From NCBI RefSeq assembly GCF_000469325.1, contig NZ_KI271587.1, forward strand, positions 55,601-119,600: a stretch of DNA of 64,000 nucleotides. The letters run 5' to 3'. The notes under the pieces were generated by a model. That model was not told the DNA's origin and ran no database searches. It was given only the letters and a program-made list of their open reading frames with translations. Source of the DNA: Schleiferilactobacillus shenzhenensis LY-73. Its GTDB lineage: Bacteria; Bacillota; Bacilli; Lactobacillales; Lactobacillaceae. A program made the translations under genes and the position numbers. Of the stretch, positions 1 to 8,298 are shown in pieces (the stretch's first letter is position 1; each line of letters starts with the position of its first letter).

Positions 1-19
1 CCGGGGACAAATTTTGTAG

Positions 20-47
20 TTCTCACATCTCCCGCACTTGCTATAAT
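20..47 (+). promoter_or_regulatory. Probable sigma-A promoter of fbp
   Basis: A perfect -10 hexamer TATAAT lies at 42-47. A weaker -35 (TTCTCA, 20-25) sits 16 bases upstream. Transcription would begin about 25 bases before the fbp start codon, leaving room for the ribosome site AAGGA at 64-68. Confidence 0.6.
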
Positions 48-77
48 GAAAGCATCTCAAACGAAGGACGTGGCAGT

Positions 78-2021
78 ATGCGTGCACTGGAACGAGCCGA
101 GCTGCAAGAAAAGTTCCCCACCAAAGAAGCCTTGACCACCGAGATCATCAACCTGGAAGCCATTTTGAACCTGCCCAAGAGCACCGAAGCGTTCATGAGC
201 GACATCCACGGAGAGTTCGATGCCTTTGACCATATTCTCAGGAACGCCTCCGGCAACATCGTCATCAAGATCCAAGACCTGTTCAGCGGCCAGATGACAC
301 CCCAGCGGCAGAAGGTCTTTGCCTTTCTCATCTATTACCCCGCCGACCGGATCAAGATCGTCCAGCAACATCTGACCGACCCGGACGACCTGCGCCAGTG
401 GTACCTGGACACGTTCCGTCACCTGCTGGAGATGCTGCGGTACTGTGCCACGAAGTACACCCGGTCGAAGGTGCGCAAAGCGTTGGACCCGAAGTTCGTC
501 TACATCACCGAAGAACTGCTCTACGGCGACTTCAGCACGGAAGATAAGAAGAAATACTACGCCCAGATCACCGATGACCTGATTGCCCTGCACACGGCGG
601 ACGACTTCATCATCGCTCTCTGCCACACGATCCAGCGGTTGGTGGTCGATCACCTGCACGTGGTCGGCGACATCTACGACCGCGGCCCAGCCCCGGACAA
701 GATCATGGACCGCTTGATGCGCCACCACTCCGTCGACCTGCAGTGGGGCAACCACGACATCCTCTGGCTGGGGGCGGCCGCCGGTTCCCAGCTGTGCATC
801 GCCAACCTGCTGCGCATCTGCGCCCGCTACAATAACCTGGCGATCGTGGAAGATGCGTACGGCATCAATCTCCGCCACCTTTCTCTCTTAGCCGAGAAAT
901 ACTACCAGGACAATCCCGGCTTCGCGCCGAAGATCATACGCGCTGACCGCCAGCCGAACCCGGCGGAACTGAGCCAGTTGACCAAGATCCACCAGGCCAT
1001 CGCCATCATTCAGTTCAAGCTGGAGGGCCAAGCCATCGACCGCCGGCCGGAGTTCAAGATGCAAGCGCGCAAGCTGCTGGACAAGATCAGCCCGGACCGC
1101 CAGACCATTACCCTGGGCGGGCACACGTATCCCTTGATCCACGGCTGCTTCCAGACCGTGGACGCCAAGGATCCTTACGCCCTGCTGCCGGAGGAACAGG
1201 ACGTCATCGACCAGCTCACCCGGGCCTTCGTCAACTCCGAGAAGCTCCACCGCCACATGGACTTCTTCATGGCCCACGGCAGTATGTACCTGGCCTATAA
1301 CGGCAACCTGCTCATCCACGGCTGCGTCCCCGTCACGCCGGCCGGCGAGATGGAGGGCCTGGCCCTGGACGGCCACCTGTACAAGGGCAAGGTCCTGTTC
1401 GACATGCTGGAAGAAAACCTGCGGGAGAGTTACGCCACCCCCAGTCAGGGCGACGACCTCTCCACCGACCTGCTCTGGTACTTGTGGACTGGTCCGGAAT
1501 CGCCCCTCTTCGGCAAGCGGGCAATGACCACCTTCGAGCGCTACTTCATCGCCGATCAGGCGACCCATGAGGAAGTGCCCAACAGTTACTACACCTTGCG
1601 CCACCAGCCCGAGTTCATCGAACACATCCTCACCGAATTCGGCCTGAACCCGACGAACGGCCGGGTGATCAATGGCCACACCCCGGTGAAGAAAGGCCAG
1701 TCGCCGATCCTCGCCGACGGCAAGATGCTGATCATCGACGGCGGCTTCGCCCGCGCCTATCAGCCCACCACCGGTATCGGCGGCTACACCCTGCTCTATA
1801 ACTCCTACGGGCTCCAACTGGTCACCCTCCAGCCCTTCACCACCCGCGCTCAGGCCATCGCTGATTTGACCGACATCGTCACCACCAAGCGCATCGTGGA
1901 ACAGGCCCGGGCCCGCCAGACCGTCGCCGAGACCGATGTGGGCCGCCGGCTGAGAGATGAGGTACAGACGTTGCTGAGTCTGCTGCAAGAAAAATCCGGC
2001 GGCTCGGAACCCAGCGCGTGA
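78..2021 (+). CDS. fbp: Fructose-1,6-bisphosphatase, class III
   Basis: 647 residues, matching the large Firmicutes class III fructose-1,6-bisphosphatases (family length about 640-670). The enzyme hydrolyses fructose-1,6-bisphosphate to fructose-6-phosphate in gluconeogenesis, in the cytoplasm. The metallophosphatase signature is visible in order: SDIHGEFDAFDHIL at about 41-54, GDIYDRG at about 197-203, GNHD at about 225-228 and GHT at about 533-535. These supply the metal ligands of the calcineurin-like fold. The ATG start is set by AAGGA eight to ten bases upstream. It appears monocistronic: the next operon begins after a 188-base gap holding a strong hairpin. No internal damage is seen. 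Confidence 0.95.
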   Translation: MRALERAELQEKFPTKEALTTEIINLEAILNLPKSTEAFMSDIHGEFDAFDHILRNASGNIVIKIQDLFSGQMTPQRQKVFAFLIYYPADRIKIVQQHLTDPDDLRQWYLDTFRHLLEMLRYCATKYTRSKVRKALDPKFVYITEELLYGDFSTEDKKKYYAQITDDLIALHTADDFIIALCHTIQRLVVDHLHVVGDIYDRGPAPDKIMDRLMRHHSVDLQWGNHDILWLGAAAGSQLCIANLLRICARYNNLAIVEDAYGINLRHLSLLAEKYYQDNPGFAPKIIRADRQPNPAELSQLTKIHQAIAIIQFKLEGQAIDRRPEFKMQARKLLDKISPDRQTITLGGHTYPLIHGCFQTVDAKDPYALLPEEQDVIDQLTRAFVNSEKLHRHMDFFMAHGSMYLAYNGNLLIHGCVPVTPAGEMEGLALDGHLYKGKVLFDMLEENLRESYATPSQGDDLSTDLLWYLWTGPESPLFGKRAMTTFERYFIADQATHEEVPNSYYTLRHQPEFIEHILTEFGLNPTNGRVINGHTPVKKGQSPILADGKMLIIDGGFARAYQPTTGIGGYTLLYNSYGLQLVTLQPFTTRAQAIADLTDIVTTKRIVEQARARQTVAETDVGRRLRDEVQTLLSLLQEKSGGSEPSA

Positions 2022-2128
2022 CCTTGCCGCTGCTCTGGCCAGCCCGTTTCAGTTGAAATTGACCCCATTTTCCGTTAAAGTATTGGTTACTTATCGTAAC
2101 CAACTCCGAATCAGCTTTCTGCGGGATT

Positions 2129-2167
2129 GGACATTCAGCCAGCGTCAGCGACGCGGGCTGAATGTCC
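2129..2167. promoter_or_regulatory. 39-nt hairpin in the leader of the peptide-transport operon
   Basis: GGACATTCAGCC (2129-2140) pairs perfectly with GGCTGAATGTCC (2156-2167). Inside it GCGTC (2142-2146) pairs with GACGC (2150-2154) around a three-base loop, so one stem of about 17 pairs forms with one mismatch. No T-run follows directly, so it is a poor intrinsic terminator for fbp. A T-rich stretch occurs only at 2191-2196, just before the ribosome site. A shorter repeat GTTAC-N5-GTAAC lies at 2086-2100. Role unknown; it could be a leader structure, an operator or a weak terminator. Confidence 0.5.
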
Positions 2168-2209
2168 GGTCCTTTCGTCTGTCCGCCATTATTTTTGGAA
2201 GGAGCCGAA

Positions 2210-3139
2210 ATGATCAAATATGTTCTGAAACGCCTGGGCTACCTCGTCCTGACCCTCTTCATTGTCGCCACGTTCACGTTTTTCTTGATGAAACTGCTGC
2301 CCGGGACGCCGTTCAACAACCCGAAGATTGCCCCGGACCAAATCGCTGTCCTGCGCAAACAGTACGGGTTGGACCTGCCCGTCTGGCAGCAGTACCTCAA
2401 CTACATGGTGGGCGTGGTCCACGGCCGTTTTGGCGAATCCTATCAGTTCACCGGCCAGAGCGTTTCTTATCTTATTTCTACCCGCATCGGCCCGTCGCTG
2501 CAACTGGGTGTCCAGGCGATGCTCATCGGCACCTTGCTGGGCATCCTGTTGGGGGCGGTCGCCGCGATGCGCAAGAACAGCTGGGTCGACGCCACCGCCA
2601 CCATCTTCGCCATCATCGGCCGGTCGATCCCCAACTTCGTGATTGCCGCCCTGCTCCAATTCTGGCTGGCCTACAAGCTGCACTGGTTCCCCATCGCGCT
2701 GTGGACCGGCTTCTCGTCCAGCATTCTGCCCACCCTGGCCCTGGCCATGGCCCCACTGGCGAACACCGCCCGGTTCATGCGGACAGAAATGGTGGACGTC
2801 TTGAATTCCGACTATATCGAAGTGGCGCGGGCCAAGGGAAATTCTCAATGGCAGCTGGTCGCCCGCCACGCCCTACGCAATTCCATGATCCCCGTCGTGA
2901 CGATCATTGGGCCGATGGCGGTCGACTTGATGCTGGGGTCCCTGGTGGTGGAAAACGTCTTTGCCATTCCCGGCATCGGCCAGCAATTCGTCCAGTCCAT
3001 CACCACCAATGACTATCCCGTTATCATGGGACTGACGATGCTGTATTCCGCCATGCTCACCGGGGTCATTCTCATCGTCGACATTCTGTACGGCATCATT
3101 GATCCGCGTATCCGCTTGTCCGGGGAGGTGAACGCATGA
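2210..3139 (+). CDS. Di/oligopeptide ABC transporter permease, DppB/OppB type
   Basis: 309 residues from the ATG at 2210, chosen because GGAAGGAG lies five bases upstream; a longer frame opens at 2162 without a ribosome site. The protein starts with a short basic segment and a first membrane helix, then a periplasm-facing loop and five more helices, as in DppB/OppB. The cytoplasmic EAA loop that docks on the ATPases is visible near residues 200-220 (EVARAKGNSQ and following). It is the first gene of a four-gene operon with a second permease and two ATPases and overlaps the next gene by four bases (ATGA). No binding-protein gene lies in this operon, so the solute-binding partner must be encoded elsewhere. 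Substrate class (peptide) is known for the family; the exact peptide is not evident. Confidence 0.9.
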   Translation: MIKYVLKRLGYLVLTLFIVATFTFFLMKLLPGTPFNNPKIAPDQIAVLRKQYGLDLPVWQQYLNYMVGVVHGRFGESYQFTGQSVSYLISTRIGPSLQLGVQAMLIGTLLGILLGAVAAMRKNSWVDATATIFAIIGRSIPNFVIAALLQFWLAYKLHWFPIALWTGFSSSILPTLALAMAPLANTARFMRTEMVDVLNSDYIEVARAKGNSQWQLVARHALRNSMIPVVTIIGPMAVDLMLGSLVVENVFAIPGIGQQFVQSITTNDYPVIMGLTMLYSAMLTGVILIVDILYGIIDPRIRLSGEVNA

Positions 3140-4152
3140 CGCCTCAATCACCAAGCAGGCCCCTCGGTCCGGAAGCCTTTAAGCCGGTGCCGGTGAATAC
3201 CCAAGCCCAGGAACAGATTGCCGCGCCCTCCCTGACGTTCAGCCAAGACGCCCGCAGCCGGCTTAAGCAAAACAAGCTGGCGCTGGTGTCCTTTTGGCTC
3301 CTTGTTTTCATCGGCAGCGCCGCTTTGCTGTCCCTCTGGTTCTCTCCGGCGAATCCCAACACGCAGCATTTGGCGTATACCCACCTGCCGCCGAAGTGGG
3401 GCAATTTGAACGTGCCGTTTTTTAACGGGTACCGGGACGGCGTGGATTTGTATGCCCGCAGCGGGGTGCCCCGGGGGACGTATTTCTTCCTGGGCACCGA
3501 CTACTTAGGCCGGGACCTGCTCGCGCGTATCCTGGTGGGCACCCGGGTCTCCTTGTTCATTGCCCTGCTGGCCACCTTCTTTGACCTGACGATCGGCGTC
3601 TTCTACGGCCTCATCGCCGGCTGGCGAGGCGGCCGCACGGATACGATCATGCAGCGCCTCATCGAAATCATTTCGTCGGTGCCCAACCTGATCGTGGTCA
3701 TCTTGATGCTGCTGGTGTTTAAGCCCGGCTTGACCTCCATCATTCTGGCCATCGCCATGACCGGCTGGGTCACCATGGCCCGGCTGGTGCGGGCAGAAAC
3801 GCTGCAGCTGAAGAACCAGGAATTCATTCTGGCCGCCCGCACCCTGGGCGAAACCAGCCGCCGCATCGCCGTCAAGCACTTGCTGCCCAACCTCAGCTCG
3901 ACCATTATCATTCAGACCATGTTCACGATCCCGTCGGCCATCTTCTTTGAGGCCTTTCTCAGCTACATCGGCATCGGCTTGCCGGCACCGACAGCGAGTC
4001 TGGGCACGCTGCTGGCGGACGGGCAGAAAGTTCTCCAGCTCTATCCCAGCGAGCTGGTCTTCCCGGCCATCATCATCGTGGTGCTCATGCTGGCCTTCAA
4101 CTTGCTGGCGGACGGCTTGCGGGATGCCTTCGATCCCCGCAGCAGCAGATAA
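3136..4152 (+). CDS. Di/oligopeptide ABC transporter permease, DppC/OppC type
   Basis: 338 residues. The start ATG overlaps the stop of the upstream permease, with GGGGAGGTG just before it, which indicates translational coupling. A cytoplasmic N-terminal extension of about 50 residues precedes the first membrane helix, typical of OppC/DppC. A long extracellular loop follows, then the core helices. The EAA motif region (ILAARTLGETSRRIAVKHL) lies at about 235-253 and the family C-terminus ends in DGLRDAFDPR. It forms the second half of the transmembrane channel of the importer. The following ATPase gene starts 12 bases downstream, with its ribosome site overlapping this stop codon. Confidence 0.9.
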   Translation: MTPQSPSRPLGPEAFKPVPVNTQAQEQIAAPSLTFSQDARSRLKQNKLALVSFWLLVFIGSAALLSLWFSPANPNTQHLAYTHLPPKWGNLNVPFFNGYRDGVDLYARSGVPRGTYFFLGTDYLGRDLLARILVGTRVSLFIALLATFFDLTIGVFYGLIAGWRGGRTDTIMQRLIEIISSVPNLIVVILMLLVFKPGLTSIILAIAMTGWVTMARLVRAETLQLKNQEFILAARTLGETSRRIAVKHLLPNLSSTIIIQTMFTIPSAIFFEAFLSYIGIGLPAPTASLGTLLADGQKVLQLYPSELVFPAIIIVVLMLAFNLLADGLRDAFDPRSSR

Positions 4153-4163
4153 GGAGGATATGT

Positions 4164-5216
4164 ATGGTTCAACCAACAGATAGTCCGATATTGTCCGTTG
4201 AAAATCTCCGGGTCGACTTCGCGACCTTCGCTGGTCCGGTGCACGCCATTCGCGACGTCAGCTTCACCCTGAATAAGGGAGAAACGTTGGCCATCGTCGG
4301 CGAATCCGGCTCGGGCAAGTCCGTCACCGTCCGCTCGATCATGGGTCTGCTGGCCAACAATGCCCGCATCGTGGCGGGCCGTATCATGTTCCAAGACGCG
4401 GATATACTTAAAAACACCAAGCGGCAGCTGAATGCACTGCGGGGCAACGACATTGCGATGATCTTTCAAGACCCCATGACCAGTCTGGATCCGACGATGC
4501 CCATCGGTAAGCAGGTCGCTGAACCGCTCCGCCTGCATACCTCGATATCAGAGAAGAAAGCCCTGGCGGAGGCGGTCCGGGTGCTCCAGCTGGTGGGCAT
4601 CCAGGATGCCGCTGAACGGTTGAAGGATTATCCCCACCAATTTTCTGGCGGCCAGCGGCAGCGAATCGTCATTGCCATGGCCATCATCACCCAGCCCCAG
4701 ATCCTGCTGGCCGATGAACCGACCACGGCCTTGGACGTCACGATTCAGGCGCAGATCATCCACTTGTTGAAGGAAATCCAGGCCACGACCGGCACGTCGA
4801 TTATCTTCATTACCCATGATTTGGGTGTCGTGGCCGGTATTGCGGACCGGGTCGCCGTCATGTATGCCGGCAAAATCGTCGAATACGGCATGGTTGACGA
4901 GATTTTCTACAACCCCCAGCATCCCTATACGTGGGGGCTGCTCGAAGCGATGCCGACGCTGACGACGAGTGCGGACCGGCTGTACACCATCCCCGGTACG
5001 CCGCCGGACCTTTTGGCGCCGCCGCCTGGTGATGCCTTTGCTCCGCGCAATCCCTTTGCCATGCAGATTGACTTGGCGGAGCAGCCGCCTTTCTTCCCCG
5101 TCTCCCCGACCCACGCGGCGGCGACCTGGCTGCTGCATCCGGCAGCGCCCCAGGTCACCCTGCCGCCGGAAATCGCCCGCCGCCGCCAAATCTGGGCGGC
5201 GCGGTTCGCTCATTAG
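4164..5216 (+). CDS. Di/oligopeptide ABC transporter ATP-binding protein, DppD/OppD type
   Basis: 350 residues. Walker A is GESGSGKS at 46-53, the ABC signature FSGGQ near 160-164 and Walker B ILLADEP at 180-186. The C-terminal oligopeptide-transporter extension with NPQHPYTWGLLEA follows, which is diagnostic of the OppD/DppD branch. It hydrolyses ATP to drive peptide import and should form a heterodimer with the product of the next gene. AAGGAGGAT overlaps the stop of the upstream permease gene, so the four genes read as one operon. A second ATG at 4160 is out of frame. Confidence 0.93.
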   Translation: MVQPTDSPILSVENLRVDFATFAGPVHAIRDVSFTLNKGETLAIVGESGSGKSVTVRSIMGLLANNARIVAGRIMFQDADILKNTKRQLNALRGNDIAMIFQDPMTSLDPTMPIGKQVAEPLRLHTSISEKKALAEAVRVLQLVGIQDAAERLKDYPHQFSGGQRQRIVIAMAIITQPQILLADEPTTALDVTIQAQIIHLLKEIQATTGTSIIFITHDLGVVAGIADRVAVMYAGKIVEYGMVDEIFYNPQHPYTWGLLEAMPTLTTSADRLYTIPGTPPDLLAPPPGDAFAPRNPFAMQIDLAEQPPFFPVSPTHAAATWLLHPAAPQVTLPPEIARRRQIWAARFAH

Positions 5217-5232
5217 GAGGTGTCCCTGTGAA

Positions 5233-6213
5233 ATGACCAATGATTCTGTCACGACGTCCGCCAAGCGGCCCGTGCTGGTGCAAGTTGACCACTTAGTGCA
5301 AACATTTAACCCGGGAAAGAAGGATGAAGTCAAAGCCGTCCAGGACATTTCTTTTTCCATCTACCAAGGCGAGACCCTGGGGCTGGTGGGCGAGTCCGGA
5401 TCCGGCAAGACTACCACAGGACGCTCGCTGATCCGCTTATACCAGCCCACCGGCGGCGACGTACTTTTTGCCGGCCAAAACATTGCCCGGCTGCGCACCG
5501 GTTCCCCGGCCATGCGGGACTTTCGCCGCAAGGTGCAGATGATTTTCCAAGACCCTTACGCTTCTTTGAATCCGCGGATGAAGGTCAAAGACATCATCGC
5601 TGAGGGGATCGATATCCACCACTTGGCCGCCAGCGCCGCCGACCGGGACAACCGGGTCAACGCCCTGCTCGCTCAGGTGGGTCTGAACCAGGACCACGCC
5701 AACCGCTATCCCCACGAATTCTCCGGCGGCCAGCGGCAGCGCATCGGGATTGCCCGGGCACTGGCCGTGGAACCGGAATTCATCATCGCCGATGAACCGA
5801 TTTCTGCGCTGGACGTTTCCATCCAAGCCCAGGTGGTGAACTTGTTGAAGGACATTCAGGCCAAACAGGGTCTGACCTATTTGTTCATCGCCCACGACCT
5901 CGCGATGGTCAAATACATTTCTGACCGGATCGCCGTCATGCACAATGGCCGGCTGGTCGAACTGGCCAGCGCCGATGAGGTCTACAACCATCCCTTGCAC
6001 CCGTATACGAAAAGCTTGCTGTCGGCGATTCCCATTCCGGACCCAGCAATCGAGCGGCAGCGGACACCGCTGGTTTACGATCCCCGAGAGGCGGAAGATA
6101 ATCGGCCGCGGCAGCTGGTGGCGGTCTATCCCGAGCACTATGTCTGGGCCGCGGCGGACGAGGTGGCCGCGTATCAGGCTGCTGCGGTGCGGCAACATAG
6201 AGAAGAGCGCTAA
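5233..6213 (+). CDS. Di/oligopeptide ABC transporter ATP-binding protein, DppF/OppF type
   Basis: 326 residues from ATG 5233. AGGAGGT ends 11 bases upstream and overlaps the preceding stop codon. A GTG at 5228 leads directly into a stop, and the frame upstream of 5233 only shadows the previous gene. Walker A GESGSGKT, signature FSGGQRQR and Walker B FIIADEP are all present, followed by the HPYTKSLLSAIP segment of the oligopeptide subfamily. It is the partner ATPase of the importer and the last gene of the operon; a strong terminator follows within 20 bases. Confidence 0.93.
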   Translation: MTNDSVTTSAKRPVLVQVDHLVQTFNPGKKDEVKAVQDISFSIYQGETLGLVGESGSGKTTTGRSLIRLYQPTGGDVLFAGQNIARLRTGSPAMRDFRRKVQMIFQDPYASLNPRMKVKDIIAEGIDIHHLAASAADRDNRVNALLAQVGLNQDHANRYPHEFSGGQRQRIGIARALAVEPEFIIADEPISALDVSIQAQVVNLLKDIQAKQGLTYLFIAHDLAMVKYISDRIAVMHNGRLVELASADEVYNHPLHPYTKSLLSAIPIPDPAIERQRTPLVYDPREAEDNRPRQLVAVYPEHYVWAAADEVAAYQAAAVRQHREER

Positions 6214-6227
6214 GAGGCGCAGATACC

Positions 6228-6268
6228 AAAAAGTTCCGTGGAAAGCGTAGGCTTCTGCGGAACTTTTT
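6228..6268 (+). terminator. Terminator of the peptide transporter operon
   Basis: AAAAAGTTCCG (6228-6238) pairs perfectly with CGGAACTTTTT (6258-6268), giving an A-run/T-run flanked stem that can end transcription in both directions. Confidence 0.85.
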
Positions 6269-6284
6269 GTCATCGGATGCGCAA

Positions 6285-6312
6285 CAAAAAGAGCCTTGCC
6301 GCGGCAAGGCTC
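6285..6312 (-). terminator. Terminator of the aldo/keto reductase gene
   Basis: A perfect 22-base palindrome (arms GAGCCTTGCC and its complement, 6291-6312) is followed on the minus strand by TTTTTG. It lies about 40 bases after the reductase stop codon. Confidence 0.85.
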
Positions 6313-6353
6313 TCGGGTGATGCATGATGATTGATTCTCAAAAGAATTGGTCG

Positions 6354-7328
6354 CTAAACGTATGCCGGGGCATCAGACCCGCCTGCCGCTTCCGGGAACG
6401 CGTTGGCAATCGTCTGATATTCCGCTGGGCTCAATCGCACATCCAAAGCCTTAATGTTCTGAACGACTTGCTCCGGCTTACGGGCGCCGGGGATAACGAC
6501 GCTCACGTTGGGGTTAGCCAGGTACCAGGCAAGAAAGACGTCGACCAAACTGGTGTGGTGTGCTTGGGCAATCGGCCTGATTTGGTCAATCGCCGCAACA
6601 TTTTTCTTGAACCGTTCTGGGCCGAAGTTCACCGGATCATGGTCGAATTGCCAGTCCCCCTTCTGGAAGACCTGGTCGGCTTGGTACTTGCCGGTCAGGA
6701 GGCCCAGAGCCAGCGGCTCATAAGGTACGAAAGAAATGTGATTGGCTTTCAGATACGCAAACTCCTCCGCCTCAGGGTTACGGTGGATCAGACTGTACTT
6801 CCCCTCGACAATATCCACATAACCGTCCTGGTTAGCCTCTTTGATCTGGTCGAGAGAAAAGTTGGAGACCCCAATCGCGCGAATCTTACCAGCCTCCCGG
6901 GCCTCTTCCAAGGCGCCGACTGCCTCGTACTTCGGTGTGTCTTCGTCGGGAAAGTGAATGTAGAAGACATCAATATAGTCTGTCTGCAGCCGCAGCAGCG
7001 CATCATCCACGGCTTTTTTTAGAAATTCCGGTCGATTATTGTGAGCCATGTTCTGGGCCGGGTCGTGGGAGGCCTTAGTTGCCAGCACAACCTGGTGCCG
7101 GTCGTAGTCCTTCAATACCTGCCCGATAATTTCTTCCGAACGGCCATTACCGTAACGGAAAGCCGTGTCCAGCATCTGAATGCCGTTGTCCAGGGCCGTG
7201 CGGACGACCTCAGCGCCCTGCTTGTCATCCAAGTCAGGGAACAGGTTATGCCCGCCCACTTTGTTGGTGCCCAAGCCCAAGGGCATGGACGTAACATCAC
7301 TTTTGCCGATTGTTACTGTTTTTGCCAT
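6354..7328 (-). CDS. Aldo/keto reductase family oxidoreductase
   Basis: 324 residues, the usual length of the NADPH-dependent aldo/keto reductase barrel. The catalytic tetrad is readable: D54 and Y59 in MLDTAFRYGN, K85 in VLATKAS and H125 in VFYIHFP. The conserved GVSNF strand lies at 153-157. The start ATG follows GAGGTGATC. The gene stands alone, divergent from an XRE regulator whose twin operator lies within 75-140 bases of this start, so shared control is possible. Substrate cannot be read from sequence; relatives reduce aldehydes, ketones or sugars. Confidence 0.9.
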   Translation of the reverse strand: MAKTVTIGKSDVTSMPLGLGTNKVGGHNLFPDLDDKQGAEVVRTALDNGIQMLDTAFRYGNGRSEEIIGQVLKDYDRHQVVLATKASHDPAQNMAHNNRPEFLKKAVDDALLRLQTDYIDVFYIHFPDEDTPKYEAVGALEEAREAGKIRAIGVSNFSLDQIKEANQDGYVDIVEGKYSLIHRNPEAEEFAYLKANHISFVPYEPLALGLLTGKYQADQVFQKGDWQFDHDPVNFGPERFKKNVAAIDQIRPIAQAHHTSLVDVFLAWYLANPNVSVVIPGARKPEQVVQNIKALDVRLSPAEYQTIANAFPEAAGGSDAPAYV

Positions 7329-7401
7329 GTGATCACCTCATGTCCATTATCTCGCAAAACATCCTGGTCGTGGTAATCGAGAGCGACGACCCTTCACGCC
7401 T

Positions 7402-7470
7402 TGTCATATATAATTGACATTCCCCCTGACCCATGAGACAATATCGTTAGGATGTCAATTATATGTGACA
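7402..7470 (+). promoter_or_regulatory. Twin operator and promoter of the XRE regulator gene
   Basis: Two sites of the form TGTCA-N8-TGACA lie at 7402-7419 and 7453-7470. Extended to 19 bases (7402-7420 and 7452-7470) they are inverted copies of each other with one mismatch. A promoter TTGACA (7414-7419), 17-base spacer, GACAAT (7437-7442) lies between them, and the first operator covers the -35. This is the arrangement expected for autoregulation by the adjacent HTH protein. Confidence 0.7.
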
Positions 7471-7488
7471 TATCCCAAGGAGGCCGTC

Positions 7489-7713
7489 ATGAATCGCGTC
7501 CGAGAGTTCCGGAAAGCACTGCATTTGTCACAACTCGCGCTGGCGAATGAAATTGGGGTTGCCCGACAGACCGTGAATTTGATTGAAAATGCCAAATACA
7601 ACCCCAGCTTGGACTTATGCATCAGCCTCGCTCAAGCTTTACACACGGATCTGAACACGTTGTTTTGGCCGCCCACACTGGCGGCCGCCAAGGAGGATGA
7701 GCAGGATGGATAG
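7489..7713 (+). CDS. Small XRE-family HTH transcriptional regulator
   Basis: 74 residues from ATG 7489 (AAGGAGG five bases upstream); the open frame extends further upstream but without a ribosome site and across the operator. Almost the whole protein is one Cro/CI-type helix-turn-helix domain: SQLALANEIGVARQTVNLIE at about 18-37, then NPSLDLCISLAQAL. Small stand-alone regulators of this kind commonly sit upstream of a membrane protein of unknown function, as here. The next gene overlaps its 3' end by eight bases, so the two are coupled. It probably binds the TGTCA-N8-TGACA sites in front of it and represses its own transcription (inference). Confidence 0.85.
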   Translation: MNRVREFRKALHLSQLALANEIGVARQTVNLIENAKYNPSLDLCISLAQALHTDLNTLFWPPTLAAAKEDEQDG

Positions 7714-8221
7714 ACTCAATCGGTTGGTCTTTGGCATCTCACCGGCGGACGAATATCAGCAGCGGACATTTGACCGGATTGGCGGCCGTTATGCGGCCAT
7801 TGGCGATCTCGCTCTCAGTCTCGCTACACTAGCTTCTGTCGTCTGGGATTGCTTCTTCTACCACTACATTTCGCTGGGCTCTTGGCTTTTGTTTGGTCTT
7901 CTGGCGGCCTTCGAGATCGGGATGATCCGCAGTATTCGGAAAAGCGCTCTCGACCAAGTGGATGCGGCCAGCGAAGCCGATGTGGTTCGCCTCCGTCAAG
8001 GCTTTAAGGATCGCCGCTTCGGGAATTTTCTTAAATTCACGCTCTTAGCCACTGCCGGCTGGCTGGCATCATTCTATTTCCTTCGGGACGGGGACCGGTA
8101 CAGTTTCAATATCAATCTTCTCACCGCGCTTATCCCCGGAGCCATTTTCGGGTTCTTTTATGCCCGGTGGGTATACAAAAACGACTTGCGCCGCATTCAC
8201 CGCAGTTGGGAAGACGATTAA
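7706..8221 (+). CDS. Four-helix membrane protein paired with the XRE regulator
   Basis: 171 residues from ATG 7706. An ATG at 7697 is in frame but directly abuts AAGGAGG, so the later start has better spacing. Two pairs of hydrophobic helices are visible (about 33-70 and 110-160) separated by a charged cytoplasmic segment rich in R, K and D. The organisation (XRE regulator, then an approximately 170-residue four-helix protein) resembles the DUF3278-type pairs of lactobacilli, but that assignment is from memory of the architecture, not from a search. Function unknown. Confidence 0.7.
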   Translation: MDRLNRLVFGISPADEYQQRTFDRIGGRYAAIGDLALSLATLASVVWDCFFYHYISLGSWLLFGLLAAFEIGMIRSIRKSALDQVDAASEADVVRLRQGFKDRRFGNFLKFTLLATAGWLASFYFLRDGDRYSFNINLLTALIPGAIFGFFYARWVYKNDLRRIHRSWEDD

Positions 8222-8229
8222 CCCGTGCA

Positions 8230-8285
8230 AAAAAGCAGCGGAACGCACCACGCAATCTGCGTGGCGTCGCTCCGCTGCTTTTCTT
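8230..8285. terminator. Bidirectional terminator
   Basis: AAAAGCAGCGGA (8231-8242) pairs with TCCGCTGCTTTT (8271-8282). An inner stem CCACGC/GCGTGG caps it. It serves the membrane protein gene on plus and nagB on minus. Confidence 0.85.
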
Positions 8286-8298
8286 TTCTGTCAGTAAA

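Noticed and set aside
57-1988. Two long open frames on the minus strand (273 and 366 codons)
   Set aside because: They mirror fbp codon by codon in GC-rich sequence, have no ribosome sites and lack any recognisable domain, while fbp on the plus strand has all catalytic motifs.
4969-5232. N-terminal extension of the second importer ATPase
   Set aside because: It runs through the 3' part of the preceding ATPase gene in another frame. The ATG at 5233 after AGGAGGT gives the normal family start.
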